Below are positions 34,296-43,999 of a DNA stretch of 64,000 bases, in pieces. The translations under genes were made by a program, and so were the position numbers. This DNA is from Bradyrhizobium sp. BRP22 (lineage in GTDB: Bacteria; Pseudomonadota; Alphaproteobacteria; Rhizobiales; Xanthobacteraceae). The DNA is taken from contig NZ_JADYVX010000005.1 in assembly GCF_020194175.1 (NCBI RefSeq), positions 248,001 to 312,000 of the forward strand, read 5' to 3'. The first letter of the stretch is position 1, and each line of letters starts with the position of its first letter. A model generated the notes under the pieces. That model saw only the letters and a program-made list of their open reading frames with translations. It ran no database searches and was not told the DNA's origin.

Positions 34296-34943
34296 ATGCG
34301 CACAATCTATTTTGATCTCGACGGCACGCTGACCAACCCCAAGCCCGGGATCACCCGTTCGATCCAATATGCCCTCGAGCGACTGGACCAGGCGGTCCCA
34401 GGCGAAGACGAACTGACCTGGTGCATCGGCCCTCCCCTGCACGCCAGCCTGAAGAAGCTGGTCGGCAACGATCAACTCGCAGATCGAGCTCTGGCGCTTT
34501 ACCGCGAGCGCTTCGCCGATATCGGCCTGTTCGAGAATGAAACCTATCACGGCATTCAGGAGACGCTGTCGACGCTGGCCGCGTCGCATCCGCGCATGTT
34601 CGTCGCCACCAGCAAGCCCGCGGTCTATGCCGAACGCATCATCGATCATTTCGGCCTGCGTCCCTATTTCGAACAGGTGTTCGGCTCCGAGCTCGACGGC
34701 ACACGTACCGACAAAACCGAGCTGTTGCGACATGCGCTCGAAACGACGAAGGTGGATCCTGTGCAGGCGATCATGATCGGCGACCGCAGCCATGATATGG
34801 TCGGCGCGCGGAGCAACGGCATGACTGCGATCGGCGTCCTCTACGGCTATGGCAGCGAAGCGGAGCTGAAGGGCGCCGGCGCACATCATATCTGCGCGAC
34901 CCATCCGAATTTGCTCGACCATTGCACATCGCTTCCGGCTTGA
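34296..34943 (+). CDS. HAD-family phosphatase (phosphoglycolate-phosphatase-like)
   Basis: A 215-residue HAD hydrolase. Motif I FDLDGTLTNPKPG with the nucleophilic Asp, motif II in FVATSKPAVYAERI, motif III Lys in GTRTDKTELL, and motif IV MIGDRSHDMVGARS. A helical cap lies between motifs I and II. This matches the Gph/PGP-like branch; the phosphate ester acted on is not known. The next gene follows by 16 bases. Confidence 0.9.
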   Translation: MRTIYFDLDGTLTNPKPGITRSIQYALERLDQAVPGEDELTWCIGPPLHASLKKLVGNDQLADRALALYRERFADIGLFENETYHGIQETLSTLAASHPRMFVATSKPAVYAERIIDHFGLRPYFEQVFGSELDGTRTDKTELLRHALETTKVDPVQAIMIGDRSHDMVGARSNGMTAIGVLYGYGSEAELKGAGAHHICATHPNLLDHCTSLPA

Positions 34944-34959
34944 TTACTCGGAGTACGAG

Positions 34960-35895
34960 ATGACGGCACCATCGGATCAGGAACTCGGCTTCGCACCCGA
35001 CGATGACGCGCCGATCGGCTATATGAAACGCACGCGCGATTACTATGCTGCGATCGGCTACACCACGCCCTACCGCTGGGCGCATTACGTCAGCGCGCCG
35101 TTCCAGCCGCTGCAGAGGCCGCTCGCCGAATCCCGCGTCACCATCATCACCACGGCGGCGCCGTTCGATCCCGCCAGGGGCGATCAGGGACCGGGTGCGA
35201 AGTATAACGGCGGCGCCAAATTCTATCAGGTCTACGACGGCGACACATCGAAGCAGCACGATCTGCGCATCTCCCATATCGCCTACGACCGCGTGCACAC
35301 CTCGGCCGAAGACAGCGGCACCTGGTTCCCGCTGCCGCAATTGCGACGGCTGGCGCGGGAAGGACGCATCGGCGAGATCGCGCCGCGCTTCTTCGGCGCG
35401 CCGACCAACCGCAGCCACCGCGTCACCATCGAAACCGATGCGCCGGAAATTCTGGCGCGCTGCCGCGCTGATCGTGTCGACGCCGCGGTGCTGGTGCCGA
35501 ATTGCCCGGTGTGCCACCAGACTGTCAGTCTGGTCGCGCGACATCTCGAGGCCAACGGCATTCCGACCGTCGTGATGGGCTGCGCGAAAGATATCATCGA
35601 GCACGCGGCCGTGCCGCGCTTCCTGTTCAGCGATTTCCCGCTCGGCAATTCAGCCGGCAAGCCGCATGATGTGGCTTCGCAGGCGTTCACGTTGGAGCTT
35701 GCGTTGCGAGTGCTGGAGTCCGCACCGGGACCACAGACGACAGTGCAGTCGCCGCTGCGCTGGAGCGCCGATCACTCCTGGAAGCGCGACTACAGCAACG
35801 CGGACGCGCTGAGCGCGGAGGAGCTGGCGCGGCTGCGTCGCGAGTTCGATGCGCAGAAGCAGATCGCGCGCGGCATCCGCGAGAGCGCGGCTTAA
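34960..35895 (+). CDS. GrdB/PrdB-like reductase protein, cysteine form
   Basis: A 311-residue protein resembling the glycine/sarcosine/betaine/D-proline reductase selenoprotein B family. It has RVTIITTAAPFDP near the N-terminus, DLRISHIAYDR, and VLVPNCPVCHQTVSLVARHL. The CPVC pair (Cys182, Cys185) sits where clostridial relatives carry their redox-active Sec/Cys pair; the codons here are ordinary cysteine. Aerobic proteobacteria lack the partner reductase subunits, and none is near, so the substrate is unknown. It follows the HAD gene closely and ends in a terminator shared with clpA. Confidence 0.75.
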   Translation: MTAPSDQELGFAPDDDAPIGYMKRTRDYYAAIGYTTPYRWAHYVSAPFQPLQRPLAESRVTIITTAAPFDPARGDQGPGAKYNGGAKFYQVYDGDTSKQHDLRISHIAYDRVHTSAEDSGTWFPLPQLRRLAREGRIGEIAPRFFGAPTNRSHRVTIETDAPEILARCRADRVDAAVLVPNCPVCHQTVSLVARHLEANGIPTVVMGCAKDIIEHAAVPRFLFSDFPLGNSAGKPHDVASQAFTLELALRVLESAPGPQTTVQSPLRWSADHSWKRDYSNADALSAEELARLRREFDAQKQIARGIRESAA

Positions 35896-35904
35896 TCCCG
35901 CACA

Positions 35905-35934
35905 AAAAAGGCCGGCTTCGTAGCCGGCCTTTTC
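35905..35934. terminator. Bidirectional rho-independent terminator
   Basis: AAAAAGGCCGGCT, loop TCGT, AGCCGGCCTTTT: A-run and T-run on both sides of a 10-pair stem, between the convergent GrdB-like and clpA genes, so it can serve both. Confidence 0.88.
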
Positions 35935-35952
35935 AATATCATCAGAACCTCG

Positions 35953-38355
35953 TCAGACCTTCACCAGCGGTCCGCGCGCCGGCCCCTTGGAGCCACCGCC
36001 GCCGTTGGGGCCGCCCGGCTTCGGCTTGCGCTTGCGGGCGCCGGGGAGTTTTTCCGGCTTCGGCGTAACCGGCCCCTCGACGAACTCGAAGCCGATCTTG
36101 TCCTTGGCCGCGGCCTCGTCCTTGACCAGGACGACGCGGACATGGCCGCCGCCCTTGAGCTGACCGAACAGAACTTCATCAGCCAGCGGCTTCTTGATGT
36201 GCTCCTGGATCACCCGCGCCATCGGGCGCGCGCCCATCTGCTCGTCATAGCCGTGCTCGATCAACCAGGCCTTGGCCGGCTCCGACAGTTCGATGGTGAC
36301 GTCGCGGTCGGCGAGCTGCGCCTCGAGCTGCAGCACGAACTTCTCGACCACCATGCCGATGACGTCGGCGTTCAGGTGACCGAAGGAGACGATCGCGTCC
36401 AGCCGGTTGCGGAATTCCGGCGCGAACTGGCGATTGATCGCCTCATGGTCATCACCTTCCCGCTTGCTGCGGGTGAAGCCGAATGCCTGTCTGGCGAGAT
36501 CCGCCGCACCGGCGTTCGTGGTCATGATCAGGATCACATTGCGGAAGTTGACCTGCTTGCCGTTATGGTCGGTCAGCCTGCCGTGATCCATGATCTGCAG
36601 CAGCACGTTGTAGAGATCCGGATGCGCCTTCTCGATTTCGTCGAGCAGCACCACGCAATGCGGATGCTGGTCGACGCCGTCGGTCAACAGGCCGCCCTGG
36701 TCGAAGCCGACATAGCCGGGAGGTGCGCCGATCAGGCGCGACACCGTGTGCCGCTCCATGTATTCGGACATGTCGAAGCGCAGCAGCTCGACGCCGAGCG
36801 ACGCCGCGAGCTGTTTTGCAACCTCGGTCTTGCCGACGCCGGTCGGGCCGGAGAACAGGTAGCAGCCGATCGGCTTCTCCGGTTCGCGCAATCCGGCACG
36901 CGCCAGCTTGATCGAGGCCGACAGCGACTCGATCGCCTTGTCCTGACCGAACACCACGCGCTTCAGGGTCTGCTCGAGGTGCTTCAGCACCTCCGCATCG
37001 TCCTTCGACACGCTCTTCGGCGGAATCCGCGCCATGGTGGCGATCGTGGTCTCGATCTCCTTGATGCCGATCGTCTTCTTGCGCTTGTTCTCGGCAACCA
37101 GCATCTGCGCCGCACCGGACTCGTCGATCACGTCGATCGCCTTGTCGGGCAGCTTGCGGTCGTGGATGTAACGCGAGGAAAGCTGCACCGCCGCTTCGAT
37201 CGCCTCATTGGTGTATTTCAGGCGATGGTAATCCTCGAAATAGGGCTTGAGGCCCTTGAGGATCGCAATCGCGTCTTCCACCGTCGGCTCGTTGACGTCG
37301 ATCTTCTGGAACCGGCGCACCAAAGCGCGGTCCTTCTCGAAATGCTGGCGGTATTCCTTGTAAGTCGTCGAGCCCATGCAGCGGATCGTTCCCGATGCCA
37401 GTGCCGGCTTGAGCAGGTTGGACGCATCCATGGCGCCGCCCGACGTGGCGCCGGCGCCGATCACGGTGTGGATCTCGTCGATGAACAGGATCGCGTTCGG
37501 ATGCGCCTCGAGCTCCTTCAGCACCTGTTTCAGGCGCTCCTCGAAATCGCCGCGGTAGCGCGTGCCGGCGAGCAGCGTTCCCATGTCCAGCGAGAACACG
37601 GTGGCCGCCGCCAGCACTTCCGGCACTTCGCTGTCGACGATGCGCTTTGCGAGGCCTTCAGCAATCGCGGTTTTGCCGACGCCGGCTTCACCGACGAACA
37701 GCGGATTGTTCTTCTGCCGGCGGCACAGCACCTGGATCGCACGGTTGATCTCGGCATTGCGCCCGATCACCGGATCGATCTTGCCGTCGCGCGCCTTCTT
37801 GTTGAGGTTGACGCAATAGGTCTCGAGCGCCTCGCCCTTCTTCTTGGCGTCCTCGTTGCCCTTGGCCTCGGTCTCCTCGTCGACGCCGCGCACCGGCCGC
37901 GCCTCGGAGACGCCCGGCCGCTTGGCGATACCGTGGCTGATGTAGTTGACTGCGTCGTAGCGCGTCATGTCCTGCTCTTGCAGGAAATAGGCGGCGTGGC
38001 TCTCGCGCTCGGCGAAGATCGCGATCAGCACATTGGCGCCGGTCACTTCTTCGCGACCCGACGACTGCACATGGATCACCGCGCGCTGGATCACGCGCTG
38101 GAAGCCGGCGGTCGGCTTCGCGTCATCGGCGCCGTCAGTCACCAGGTTTTCGAATTCGGTCTCGAGATAGTTGACGAGACTGGTCCTCAGCTTGTCGAGA
38201 TCGACGCTGCAGGCCCGCATCACCGCGGCCGCATCCGAGTCATCGATCAGCGACAGCAGAAGGTGTTCAAGCGTCGCGTATTGATGGTGACGCTCGTTTG
38301 CAATCGCCAATGCACGATGCAGGGATTGTTCAAGGCTTTGGGAAAAAGTAGGCAT
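35953..38355 (-). CDS. clpA: ATP-dependent Clp protease ATP-binding subunit ClpA
   Basis: An 800-residue Hsp100 ATPase. The N-domain ([19 protein letters not shown]) is followed by two AAA+ modules: Walker [10 protein letters not shown] with Walker B LFIDEIH, then GPTGVGKTE with [10 protein letters not shown]. The absence of a long middle coiled coil separates it from ClpB. Its C-terminal 40 residues are Pro/Gly/Lys-rich, longer than in E. coli. ClpA unfolds substrates for ClpP and receives N-degron substrates from ClpS, encoded upstream on the same strand. Confidence 0.97.
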   Translation of the reverse strand: MPTFSQSLEQSLHRALAIANERHHQYATLEHLLLSLIDDSDAAAVMRACSVDLDKLRTSLVNYLETEFENLVTDGADDAKPTAGFQRVIQRAVIHVQSSGREEVTGANVLIAIFAERESHAAYFLQEQDMTRYDAVNYISHGIAKRPGVSEARPVRGVDEETEAKGNEDAKKKGEALETYCVNLNKKARDGKIDPVIGRNAEINRAIQVLCRRQKNNPLFVGEAGVGKTAIAEGLAKRIVDSEVPEVLAAATVFSLDMGTLLAGTRYRGDFEERLKQVLKELEAHPNAILFIDEIHTVIGAGATSGGAMDASNLLKPALASGTIRCMGSTTYKEYRQHFEKDRALVRRFQKIDVNEPTVEDAIAILKGLKPYFEDYHRLKYTNEAIEAAVQLSSRYIHDRKLPDKAIDVIDESGAAQMLVAENKRKKTIGIKEIETTIATMARIPPKSVSKDDAEVLKHLEQTLKRVVFGQDKAIESLSASIKLARAGLREPEKPIGCYLFSGPTGVGKTEVAKQLAASLGVELLRFDMSEYMERHTVSRLIGAPPGYVGFDQGGLLTDGVDQHPHCVVLLDEIEKAHPDLYNVLLQIMDHGRLTDHNGKQVNFRNVILIMTTNAGAADLARQAFGFTRSKREGDDHEAINRQFAPEFRNRLDAIVSFGHLNADVIGMVVEKFVLQLEAQLADRDVTIELSEPAKAWLIEHGYDEQMGARPMARVIQEHIKKPLADEVLFGQLKGGGHVRVVLVKDEAAAKDKIGFEFVEGPVTPKPEKLPGARKRKPKPGGPNGGGGSKGPARGPLVKV

Positions 38356-38542
38356 TCGCGTCCTCTGTGGCCCCCGGCCATCATGATCGCCATTACCCGG
38401 TCAGGCAACAACAACCTTCATCATCCCCTGTCATATAGTCACGTACGATCGTGGCAAAAGACCGGCCCATGCAGCGGTCAGCCAATCGAGTGAAGCCGCC
38501 GCGACCGAGAGCCACATCCCGCAAGTTAACGGGAACGCCGTC

Positions 38543-38574
38543 CGCTTCCGTCAGGCCAAGCGCTTCCGTCAGGC
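38543..38574. repeat. Tandem 14-base direct repeat between clpS and clpA
   Basis: CGCTTCCGTCAGGC occurs at 38543-38556 and 38561-38574, separated by CAAG, in the 277-base gap between the clpS stop and clpA start. The gap also holds an 8-base-arm hairpin AAGACCCG / CGGGTCTT close to the clpS stop. Nothing else is supported there. Confidence 0.6.
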
Positions 38575-38632
38575 AGGTCAAATGCAAGACCCGTTCCGCT
38601 TCCCGGCGGGTCTTCTCGATGCTGGGCCCGCG

Positions 38633-38965
38633 CTACTTTTTTTCCATCACGCATTGCAGCGGATGCTGGTGCTTCCGCGCAAAATCCATCACCTGGGTCA
38701 CCTTGGTCTCGGCGATCTCGTAGGTGAAAACGCCACACTCCCCGATGCCGTGGTGGTGGACGTGTAGCATGATCTTGGTCGCAGCTTCCGCGTCCTTGTT
38801 GAAGAACTTCTCCAAAACATGGACGACGAACTCCATCGGCGTGTAGTCGTCGTTCAAGATCAGGACGCGATACAGATTGGGGCGCTTGGTCTTGGGCTTG
38901 ACCTTGGTAATGACCGAAGTGGACGGACCTCCGGTCCCCCCACTACGGCCCTCGTCGTTGCTCAT
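38633..38965 (-). CDS. clpS: ClpA adaptor protein ClpS
   Basis: A 110-residue adaptor from the ATG at 38965; the frame also opens at 39031 with 22 more residues, and neither start has a strong ribosome site. The core is [17 protein letters not shown], then [23 protein letters not shown]. The NDDYT loop and HVHHHG segment build the pocket for N-terminal bulky residues. ClpS delivers N-degron proteins to ClpAP. A disordered basic N-terminal extension (about 25 residues) precedes the core. Confidence 0.94.
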   Translation of the reverse strand: MSNDEGRSGGTGGPSTSVITKVKPKTKRPNLYRVLILNDDYTPMEFVVHVLEKFFNKDAEAATKIMLHVHHHGIGECGVFTYEIAETKVTQVMDFARKHQHPLQCVMEKK

Positions 38966-39458
38966 CCGGGGCGCTGATGGTGCGGCAAGCGCCGATACAG
39001 GCGAATTGGTTGCAAAAATTGTCTGCGACATGGCTCAGGCGTTCGACATCCCCAAAGGAAACACGTCAGCGCATATGGAGGTTGCGCAACGCCGAAGGCA
39101 GCCGTCACGGAACTTCCAGCACGCTCAAGAGATCGCCGTTTCCCGGTCCGATCCTTTGCTGGGTCGGCCAAAATCAATATGGGCCCGGCCTCGTCCCCTC
39201 GCAAGCACGGAAGCAACGCTCGCGTGGGGCCAGCCCGGCCCGACTCCCGGGTCTCGGCGCTCAAGCCAAGGTTAATCGTTTCTGGCGGGTTTGACAAAGG
39301 TGGCCGGCCGCCTGTTTAGCAACCGTTGACAATAGGGCCGCTTTCGCCCGGCCGCTCGGCTTTTGCCTTGGCTTTGACCCGTTTTTATGAGGACCGGTTT
39401 ACCACCTATTTAGCGGCGCACTGAGAAATGGCGGCACAACCAGATTGCGGTGAGCGCC
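38966..39458. other. Intergenic region between clpS and TadG-like gene
   Basis: About 490 bases between divergent genes. No protein-coding frame with family character was found. TTGACA (39328-39333) facing the TadG-like gene is a possible -35 element; no convincing -10 was fixed. No repeat element like those elsewhere in the window is present. Confidence 0.5.
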
Positions 39459-41279
39459 ATGTTCGTCACAGCCATTTTCAACCGCCTGCGCACGGCGGCC
39501 CGCCGGTTTGCCGGCGCGGACCAAGGCAATATAGCGGTAATTTTCGCTCTGGCTTCGGTTCCGGTCGTCACCTTCGTCGGTGCCGCGATTGATTATTCTC
39601 GCGTCAACGCCGCGCGGTCCTCGATGCAGGCGGCGCTCGATTCGACAGCGCTGATGTTGTCCAAGGATCTTACCAACGGAACCATCAGCACCTCGGACAT
39701 CGAAGCGCGGGCAAAGACCTATTTCGCGTCCCTCTATACCGACAAATCCGGCACGGTCTCCGCCAGCGACGTCCATGCGAGCTACACGCCAAAGGACAGC
39801 AGCGGGATAGCAACCATTCAGGTGAACGCTTCTGGTACCCTGCCGACCGATTTCCTGAAAATGGCCGGCTTGCCGACCCTCAAATTCGGTACCAGTTCAA
39901 CCGCAGCCTGGGGCAACAGCCGCATGCGCGTAGCAATGGTCCTGGATAACACTGGATCCATGGATCAGAACAACAAGATGGCCGCCATGCAAAAAGCGGC
40001 CAAGGACATGATCGATACGCTGTCGACCTATAACAACGCCGCCGGCGACGTCTACATTTCCATTGTTCCATTTGCCAAGGACGTCAACTTCGGCACTGCG
40101 AGCGACGGTTCGTCGAACGTCAATGCGTCCTGGATCAACTGGACGGAGTGGGAGGCCGAGCCGCGTATCCTCACGGATAAGAACTATCCGATCAATGTGA
40201 CGTACAACAACATTACCTATACCTGGGCGGATATCGGTCCCGGCGCGCCTTGCCCGTTCGATACCAGCGGATCCTCGCGGCCAACCAACAATAGCACCGT
40301 AAGGACTTATGGCTTCGTGTGCATGGATCGGCCAGCGACGATCACCGGCTCTCCCAGTCCTACCGACCTAAGCAAGCTTTCGACGAACAAATATTTGATT
40401 CCCTCGAGCGGCACCTATGCCGGCATGATTTGCCCGGGCTTGGATAGCGGCGCGAATTACCCGGGAAAAAGCAGAATCTTCTACAACGGATGCTATACTA
40501 GCGTCGTGGACCAGACCATTGTCCTGACCAGCGGGTGGAACGCGTCTTGTCCCACGGGCAAACCGAATTGCCAGTGCAGCGGCAATGGCAACAACAGGCA
40601 ATGCAAGCAAACTACATATAAGCATTACTGGCGCAATCATCCCACTGATTCAGCTCAGGCTGCTGCGGCGGCTCCCGGGCACGGCACCTGGACCGGCTGC
40701 ATCAATGATCGCGACCAAGCCTATGACACGACGAATGTCGATCCGGGATCGTCGACTGGTGGAACCCCGTCCAAACAGTTCTACGCCGAACAGTGGGCCG
40801 ACTGCCTCCCTTCCACGGTAACTGCGATGAGCAACCAGTGGCAGACCCTCAAGGACCAGATCACCGCAATGAAGGCGAGCGGCAATACCAATCAGGCCGT
40901 AGGGCTGGCCTGGGGCTGGCAATCTCTCAGCACGACCAATGGCCCGGTCAAGGCGCCGCAAAAGGAAACCGGCTACATCTACAAGGACTACATCGTGCTG
41001 CTGTCCGATGGTCTGAACACCCAGAACCGATGGAGCACATCGCAGTCAGCGATCGATGCCCGCCAGAAGATCCTCTGCCAGAATATCCAGGCCGACAAGG
41101 ACAACCCGGTCACGGTGTTCACGATCCAGGTCAACATCAACAATGGGGATCCACAATCGCAGGTGCTGAAGGATTGCGCGACCAACGGAAGCTTCCAGAT
41201 GATCACCAATTCGGATCAGACCTCCGACGCATTCAAGAACATCCTGACGCAAATCTCCAAACTGCGCGTAGCCCGGTAG
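39459..41279 (+). CDS. TadG-like pilus-assembly/VWA protein
   Basis: A 606-residue protein from the ATG at 39459 (GGTGAG just upstream; a GTG at 39450 is possible). The N-terminus has the TadE/G-type pattern: polar stretch ADQGNIAVIFALASVPVVTF then a single membrane helix. A VWA domain follows with the MIDAS signature VLDNTGSMDQ (DxGSM-like). The middle is Asn/Thr-rich with many cysteines, unusual for the region. TadG proteins are anchored in the inner membrane with a periplasmic body and help Flp pilus or surface assembly. No tad genes are nearby. It ends in a strong terminator. Confidence 0.85.
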   Translation: MFVTAIFNRLRTAARRFAGADQGNIAVIFALASVPVVTFVGAAIDYSRVNAARSSMQAALDSTALMLSKDLTNGTISTSDIEARAKTYFASLYTDKSGTVSASDVHASYTPKDSSGIATIQVNASGTLPTDFLKMAGLPTLKFGTSSTAAWGNSRMRVAMVLDNTGSMDQNNKMAAMQKAAKDMIDTLSTYNNAAGDVYISIVPFAKDVNFGTASDGSSNVNASWINWTEWEAEPRILTDKNYPINVTYNNITYTWADIGPGAPCPFDTSGSSRPTNNSTVRTYGFVCMDRPATITGSPSPTDLSKLSTNKYLIPSSGTYAGMICPGLDSGANYPGKSRIFYNGCYTSVVDQTIVLTSGWNASCPTGKPNCQCSGNGNNRQCKQTTYKHYWRNHPTDSAQAAAAAPGHGTWTGCINDRDQAYDTTNVDPGSSTGGTPSKQFYAEQWADCLPSTVTAMSNQWQTLKDQITAMKASGNTNQAVGLAWGWQSLSTTNGPVKAPQKETGYIYKDYIVLLSDGLNTQNRWSTSQSAIDARQKILCQNIQADKDNPVTVFTIQVNINNGDPQSQVLKDCATNGSFQMITNSDQTSDAFKNILTQISKLRVAR

Positions 41280-41296
41280 TCGGAGATCTCCTCCAG

Positions 41297-41328
41297 AAAA
41301 AAAGCCCGGCCGAACGGCCGGGCTTTTC
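41297..41328. terminator. Rho-independent terminator
   Basis: AAAAGCCCGGCCG, loop AAC, CGGCCGGGCTTTT: an 11-pair stem flanked by A-run and T-run between the convergent TadG-like and phasin genes. Confidence 0.92.
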
Positions 41329-41351
41329 GTTTGGAATTCGGGCCGCGCCGG

Positions 41352-41687
41352 TCAGTGCGCCGGGTTGAACTTGGCGACCAAGCCCTCGAACGGCTTGAAG
41401 GTCTGCTTGGCGCAGTCGCTGTAGAGCCCGGCGATCTTCTGCGATTCCGCGACGAAGGTTTCATAGGCCGAGCGGGCATACTCGGTCTGGGCTTCCAGCG
41501 CTTTGTCGAGCGACCTCACGCCGGACAGCTTTTCCACAAACGATTTGGTGTCCTCGAACGACTTCTTCGCGTAGTCGCCATAGGCGGTCGCGATCGCCTG
41601 GACGCCGTTCTGGAGGTTGCTCGCGGAAGCTGAAATCGTCTCAAGCTGCTCTTTTCCGTAATTTTGAATGTCTTCAACCTTGACCAT
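41352..41687 (-). CDS. Phasin (PHA granule-associated protein)
   Basis: A 111-residue helical amphipathic protein from the ATG at 41687, with AAAGGA 6 bases upstream; the frame opens upstream to 41777 but that part is unlike phasins. The phasin-2 pattern is clear: VKVEDIQNYGKEQLETISAS, GVQAIATAYGDYAKKSFED, LDKALEAQTEYARSAYE. Phasins coat polyhydroxybutyrate granules. A perfect PhaR-type palindrome stands about 105 bases upstream, so PhaR repression lifted by PHB is likely. Confidence 0.9.
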   Translation of the reverse strand: MVKVEDIQNYGKEQLETISASASNLQNGVQAIATAYGDYAKKSFEDTKSFVEKLSGVRSLDKALEAQTEYARSAYETFVAESQKIAGLYSDCAKQTFKPFEGLVAKFNPAH

Positions 41688-41792
41688 CGGAATCCTTTCC
41701 CAAGACCTGTTCGCGCAAACCCTTCGTCGGCGCGCGCCGACGCCCCGAACGCGCCGCCAGACTAGTGCTGCACACAATCAAGTCAAGAAATA

Positions 41793-41807
41793 TTGTGCAT
41801 TGCACAA
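41793..41807. promoter_or_regulatory. PhaR-type operator upstream of phasin
   Basis: TTGTGCA-T-TGCACAA is an exact 7-1-7 palindrome. It contains TGCATTGCACAA, which fits the consensus TGCRNYGCASMA that I recall for Bradyrhizobium PhaR, a repressor of phasin genes. The surroundings are AT-rich. A partial site TGCTGCACA lies just upstream of the phasin side (41767-41775). Confidence 0.65.
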
Positions 41808-42093
41808 ATCGATCGAATTTGGCGAAAACCCCGGGTCTCTACGCAACGCTTAATTAAGCTTTTGGAAACTTGGGCCGCCTAACCTTGATTCCCGGACGGG
41901 TTCATCTTCCGACAAGCAGCCTGAAAACTGTTTGTGAACAGCATCTTAGCCAGAACAGCGACCCTAGTCTGCCGGTGCAGCCGGAGCCTCGTTTCCGGAA
42001 GCCATCGTCGAACAAGGGGATTTCATCGGACCGTCGGGCACAATTTCGCCTCACGTGCCGGTGATCAAGATAGAAATTGGGACGGGGAAGTAA

Positions 42094-43947
42094 ATGCTTC
42101 GTACAACCTTGGCTTCCTCGCGCGTATTGCGAGTTGGCGTTCTCGGGCTCATCACCTTCAGCACCGCGATCCTGATCTCAAGCGAGAGCGCCGAGGCGCG
42201 TCGCTACCGGCACCGCCATCAGGTGCGCCATCATCAGGTCGATCGCGACAGCTACAGCCCCCAGTTCTCCTCCATCATCGTCGATGGCAATTCCGGCTCG
42301 GTGCTGGCATCCAACAATCCCGATGGCCTTCGTCACCCCGCCTCGCTGACCAAGATCATGACGCTCTATCTGCTGTTCGAGCGCCTCGAGGCCGGCAGGA
42401 TGAAGCTCGACACGGAAATGCGGGTATCCGAGCACGCCTCCGAGCAGGCGCCCACCAAGCTCGGCCTGCGGCCAGGCCAGACCATCAAGGTCGAAGACGC
42501 CATCAAAGGTCTGGTGACCCGTTCGGCCAATGACGCCGCCGTCGTGATCGCCGAAGCCATTGGCGGCGAAGAGGACGACTTCGCCAGGATGATGACGCGG
42601 AAGGCCCGCGCGCTCGGCATGACCAAGACCGTCTACCGCAACGCCTCTGGCCTGCCCAATGACGAGCAGGTCACGACAGCACGCGACCAGGCCACCCTCG
42701 GCCGTGCGATCCAGGACCGGTTCCCGCGCTACTATCGGTTCTTCTCGACCACCGTGTTCAATTATCGGGGACAATCGATCCGCAATCACAATCGCCTGCT
42801 CGGTAGTGTCGAAGGCATCGACGGCATCAAGACCGGCTACACCCGCGCGTCCGGTTTCAATCTCGTCAGTTCGATACACCGCGGCAACCGCCATCTGGTC
42901 GGCGTGGTGATGGGTGGTCGCAGCGGCGGCTCGCGCGACGCCATCATGCGTAGCCTGCTCGCCGAGAACCTCGAAAAGGCCGCAACCGTCCGCACCGCGG
43001 CCGCCATCACCGAGAGGAATATCGCGGACGGCAATACCGACGTCGCCGAAGCCGACACCGCGCCGCGCGGCAACGAGCAGCCGGCGCAGGTCACGTCCAG
43101 CGCCGCGGCCTCCGCGGAGCCCGCTATGGCTGCGCTGACGCCGGCCGCCCCGCGACCGGCCGCAAAGGCCTCGCTGGTGGCCGCGGCGGCCGCTGCCCTC
43201 CCCCCGCCGCCGGCGAAGGTTGAGCCGGCAGCTAAGCCCGAACCCAAATCAGAACCGGCGCCCCTGACCAACGGCGTGATCCAGAGCCAGCCGATGGCCA
43301 TCATTCCGGGTTCGGCCGAGCCGATGAAGCCGGTCAAGGTGAAAACGGTTCAGGTCAAGGCCGGCGGCACCAAGCTCGCCTCCGCGGGGCCGTCGCAGCC
43401 GGCGCCGCCGATCACCAATGCGATCTCGGCCCGCCCGGAAGTGGCCGAGACCTCCAGCGCCGTCGTGGCAAGCGTCGAAGTCGCCAAGACGGACGTCCCG
43501 AAGACCGAAGCCCCGCGGCCTGCGGCCAGGACCGAAATGCCGCCGCAGCCCGCCGGGTTCGGCACCGGCAATGGCCTCCTTGGCGTATTGCCAGCGTCGA
43601 GCCTGCAGCCCTCCACCTCGGCGCCGCAAACGATTGCCGCGGTCCAGCCGCAAGCGGCGCAGCCGGTGGCGGTCGCCAAGCCGACCCCGCCCGCCGTCCA
43701 CACCGGCTGGATCATCCAGGTCGGCGCGCTCGAAAGCGAAGACGAGGCACGTCAGCGCATCGATCTTGCGCGCAACCAGTCGCGCGGCCTCCTCGGCAAG
43801 GCCGATCCCTTCACCGAGACCATCGTTGCCAAGGATAATCGCAAGCTCTATCGCGCCCGTTTTGCGGGCCTCGAGCGCGAGCAGGCCGAGGCGGTGTGCC
43901 GGACACTGAAGCGCGCCGACATTTCCTGCATCACCATCCGCAACTGA
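42094..43947 (+). CDS. D-alanyl-D-alanine carboxypeptidase with SPOR domain
   Basis: A 617-residue periplasmic low-molecular-weight penicillin-binding protein. Signal segment LRVGVLGLITFSTAILI; a His/Arg-rich strip (RRYRHRHQVRHH); catalytic SLTK with Ser84 and Lys87; SAN at 144-146; KTG at 246-248. A long Ala/Pro linker (about 300-530) leads to a C-terminal SPOR domain (GWIIQVGALESEDEARQRI). It trims the terminal D-Ala from peptidoglycan pentapeptides; SPOR targets it to septal glycan. GGGGAAG precedes the ATG. A terminator follows. Confidence 0.94.
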   Translation: MLRTTLASSRVLRVGVLGLITFSTAILISSESAEARRYRHRHQVRHHQVDRDSYSPQFSSIIVDGNSGSVLASNNPDGLRHPASLTKIMTLYLLFERLEAGRMKLDTEMRVSEHASEQAPTKLGLRPGQTIKVEDAIKGLVTRSANDAAVVIAEAIGGEEDDFARMMTRKARALGMTKTVYRNASGLPNDEQVTTARDQATLGRAIQDRFPRYYRFFSTTVFNYRGQSIRNHNRLLGSVEGIDGIKTGYTRASGFNLVSSIHRGNRHLVGVVMGGRSGGSRDAIMRSLLAENLEKAATVRTAAAITERNIADGNTDVAEADTAPRGNEQPAQVTSSAAASAEPAMAALTPAAPRPAAKASLVAAAAAALPPPPAKVEPAAKPEPKSEPAPLTNGVIQSQPMAIIPGSAEPMKPVKVKTVQVKAGGTKLASAGPSQPAPPITNAISARPEVAETSSAVVASVEVAKTDVPKTEAPRPAARTEMPPQPAGFGTGNGLLGVLPASSLQPSTSAPQTIAAVQPQAAQPVAVAKPTPPAVHTGWIIQVGALESEDEARQRIDLARNQSRGLLGKADPFTETIVAKDNRKLYRARFAGLEREQAEAVCRTLKRADISCITIRN

Positions 43948-43971
43948 TCCATCGTTGATCTGAGAAAAAAG

Positions 43972-43999
43972 AGCCGGCGCCACCCGCGCCGGCTTTTTT
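43972..43999 (+). terminator. Rho-independent terminator
   Basis: AGCCGGCGC (43972-43980), loop CACCC, GCGCCGGCT (43986-43994), then TTTTT. Ends the carboxypeptidase transcript. Confidence 0.9.

Noticed and set aside
36142..38493. 783-residue plus-strand frame opposite clpA
   Set aside because: Antisense shadow of clpA codon structure; no family character.
38393..38587. 64-residue frame between clpS and clpA
   Set aside because: Runs through the tandem 14-base repeat, no ribosome site, no similarity recognised.
41848..41859. GCTTAATTAAGC palindrome as a CtrA site
   Set aside because: The TTAA copies are adjacent rather than 7 bases apart, so it does not fit CtrA; it is an AT-rich palindrome of unknown meaning.
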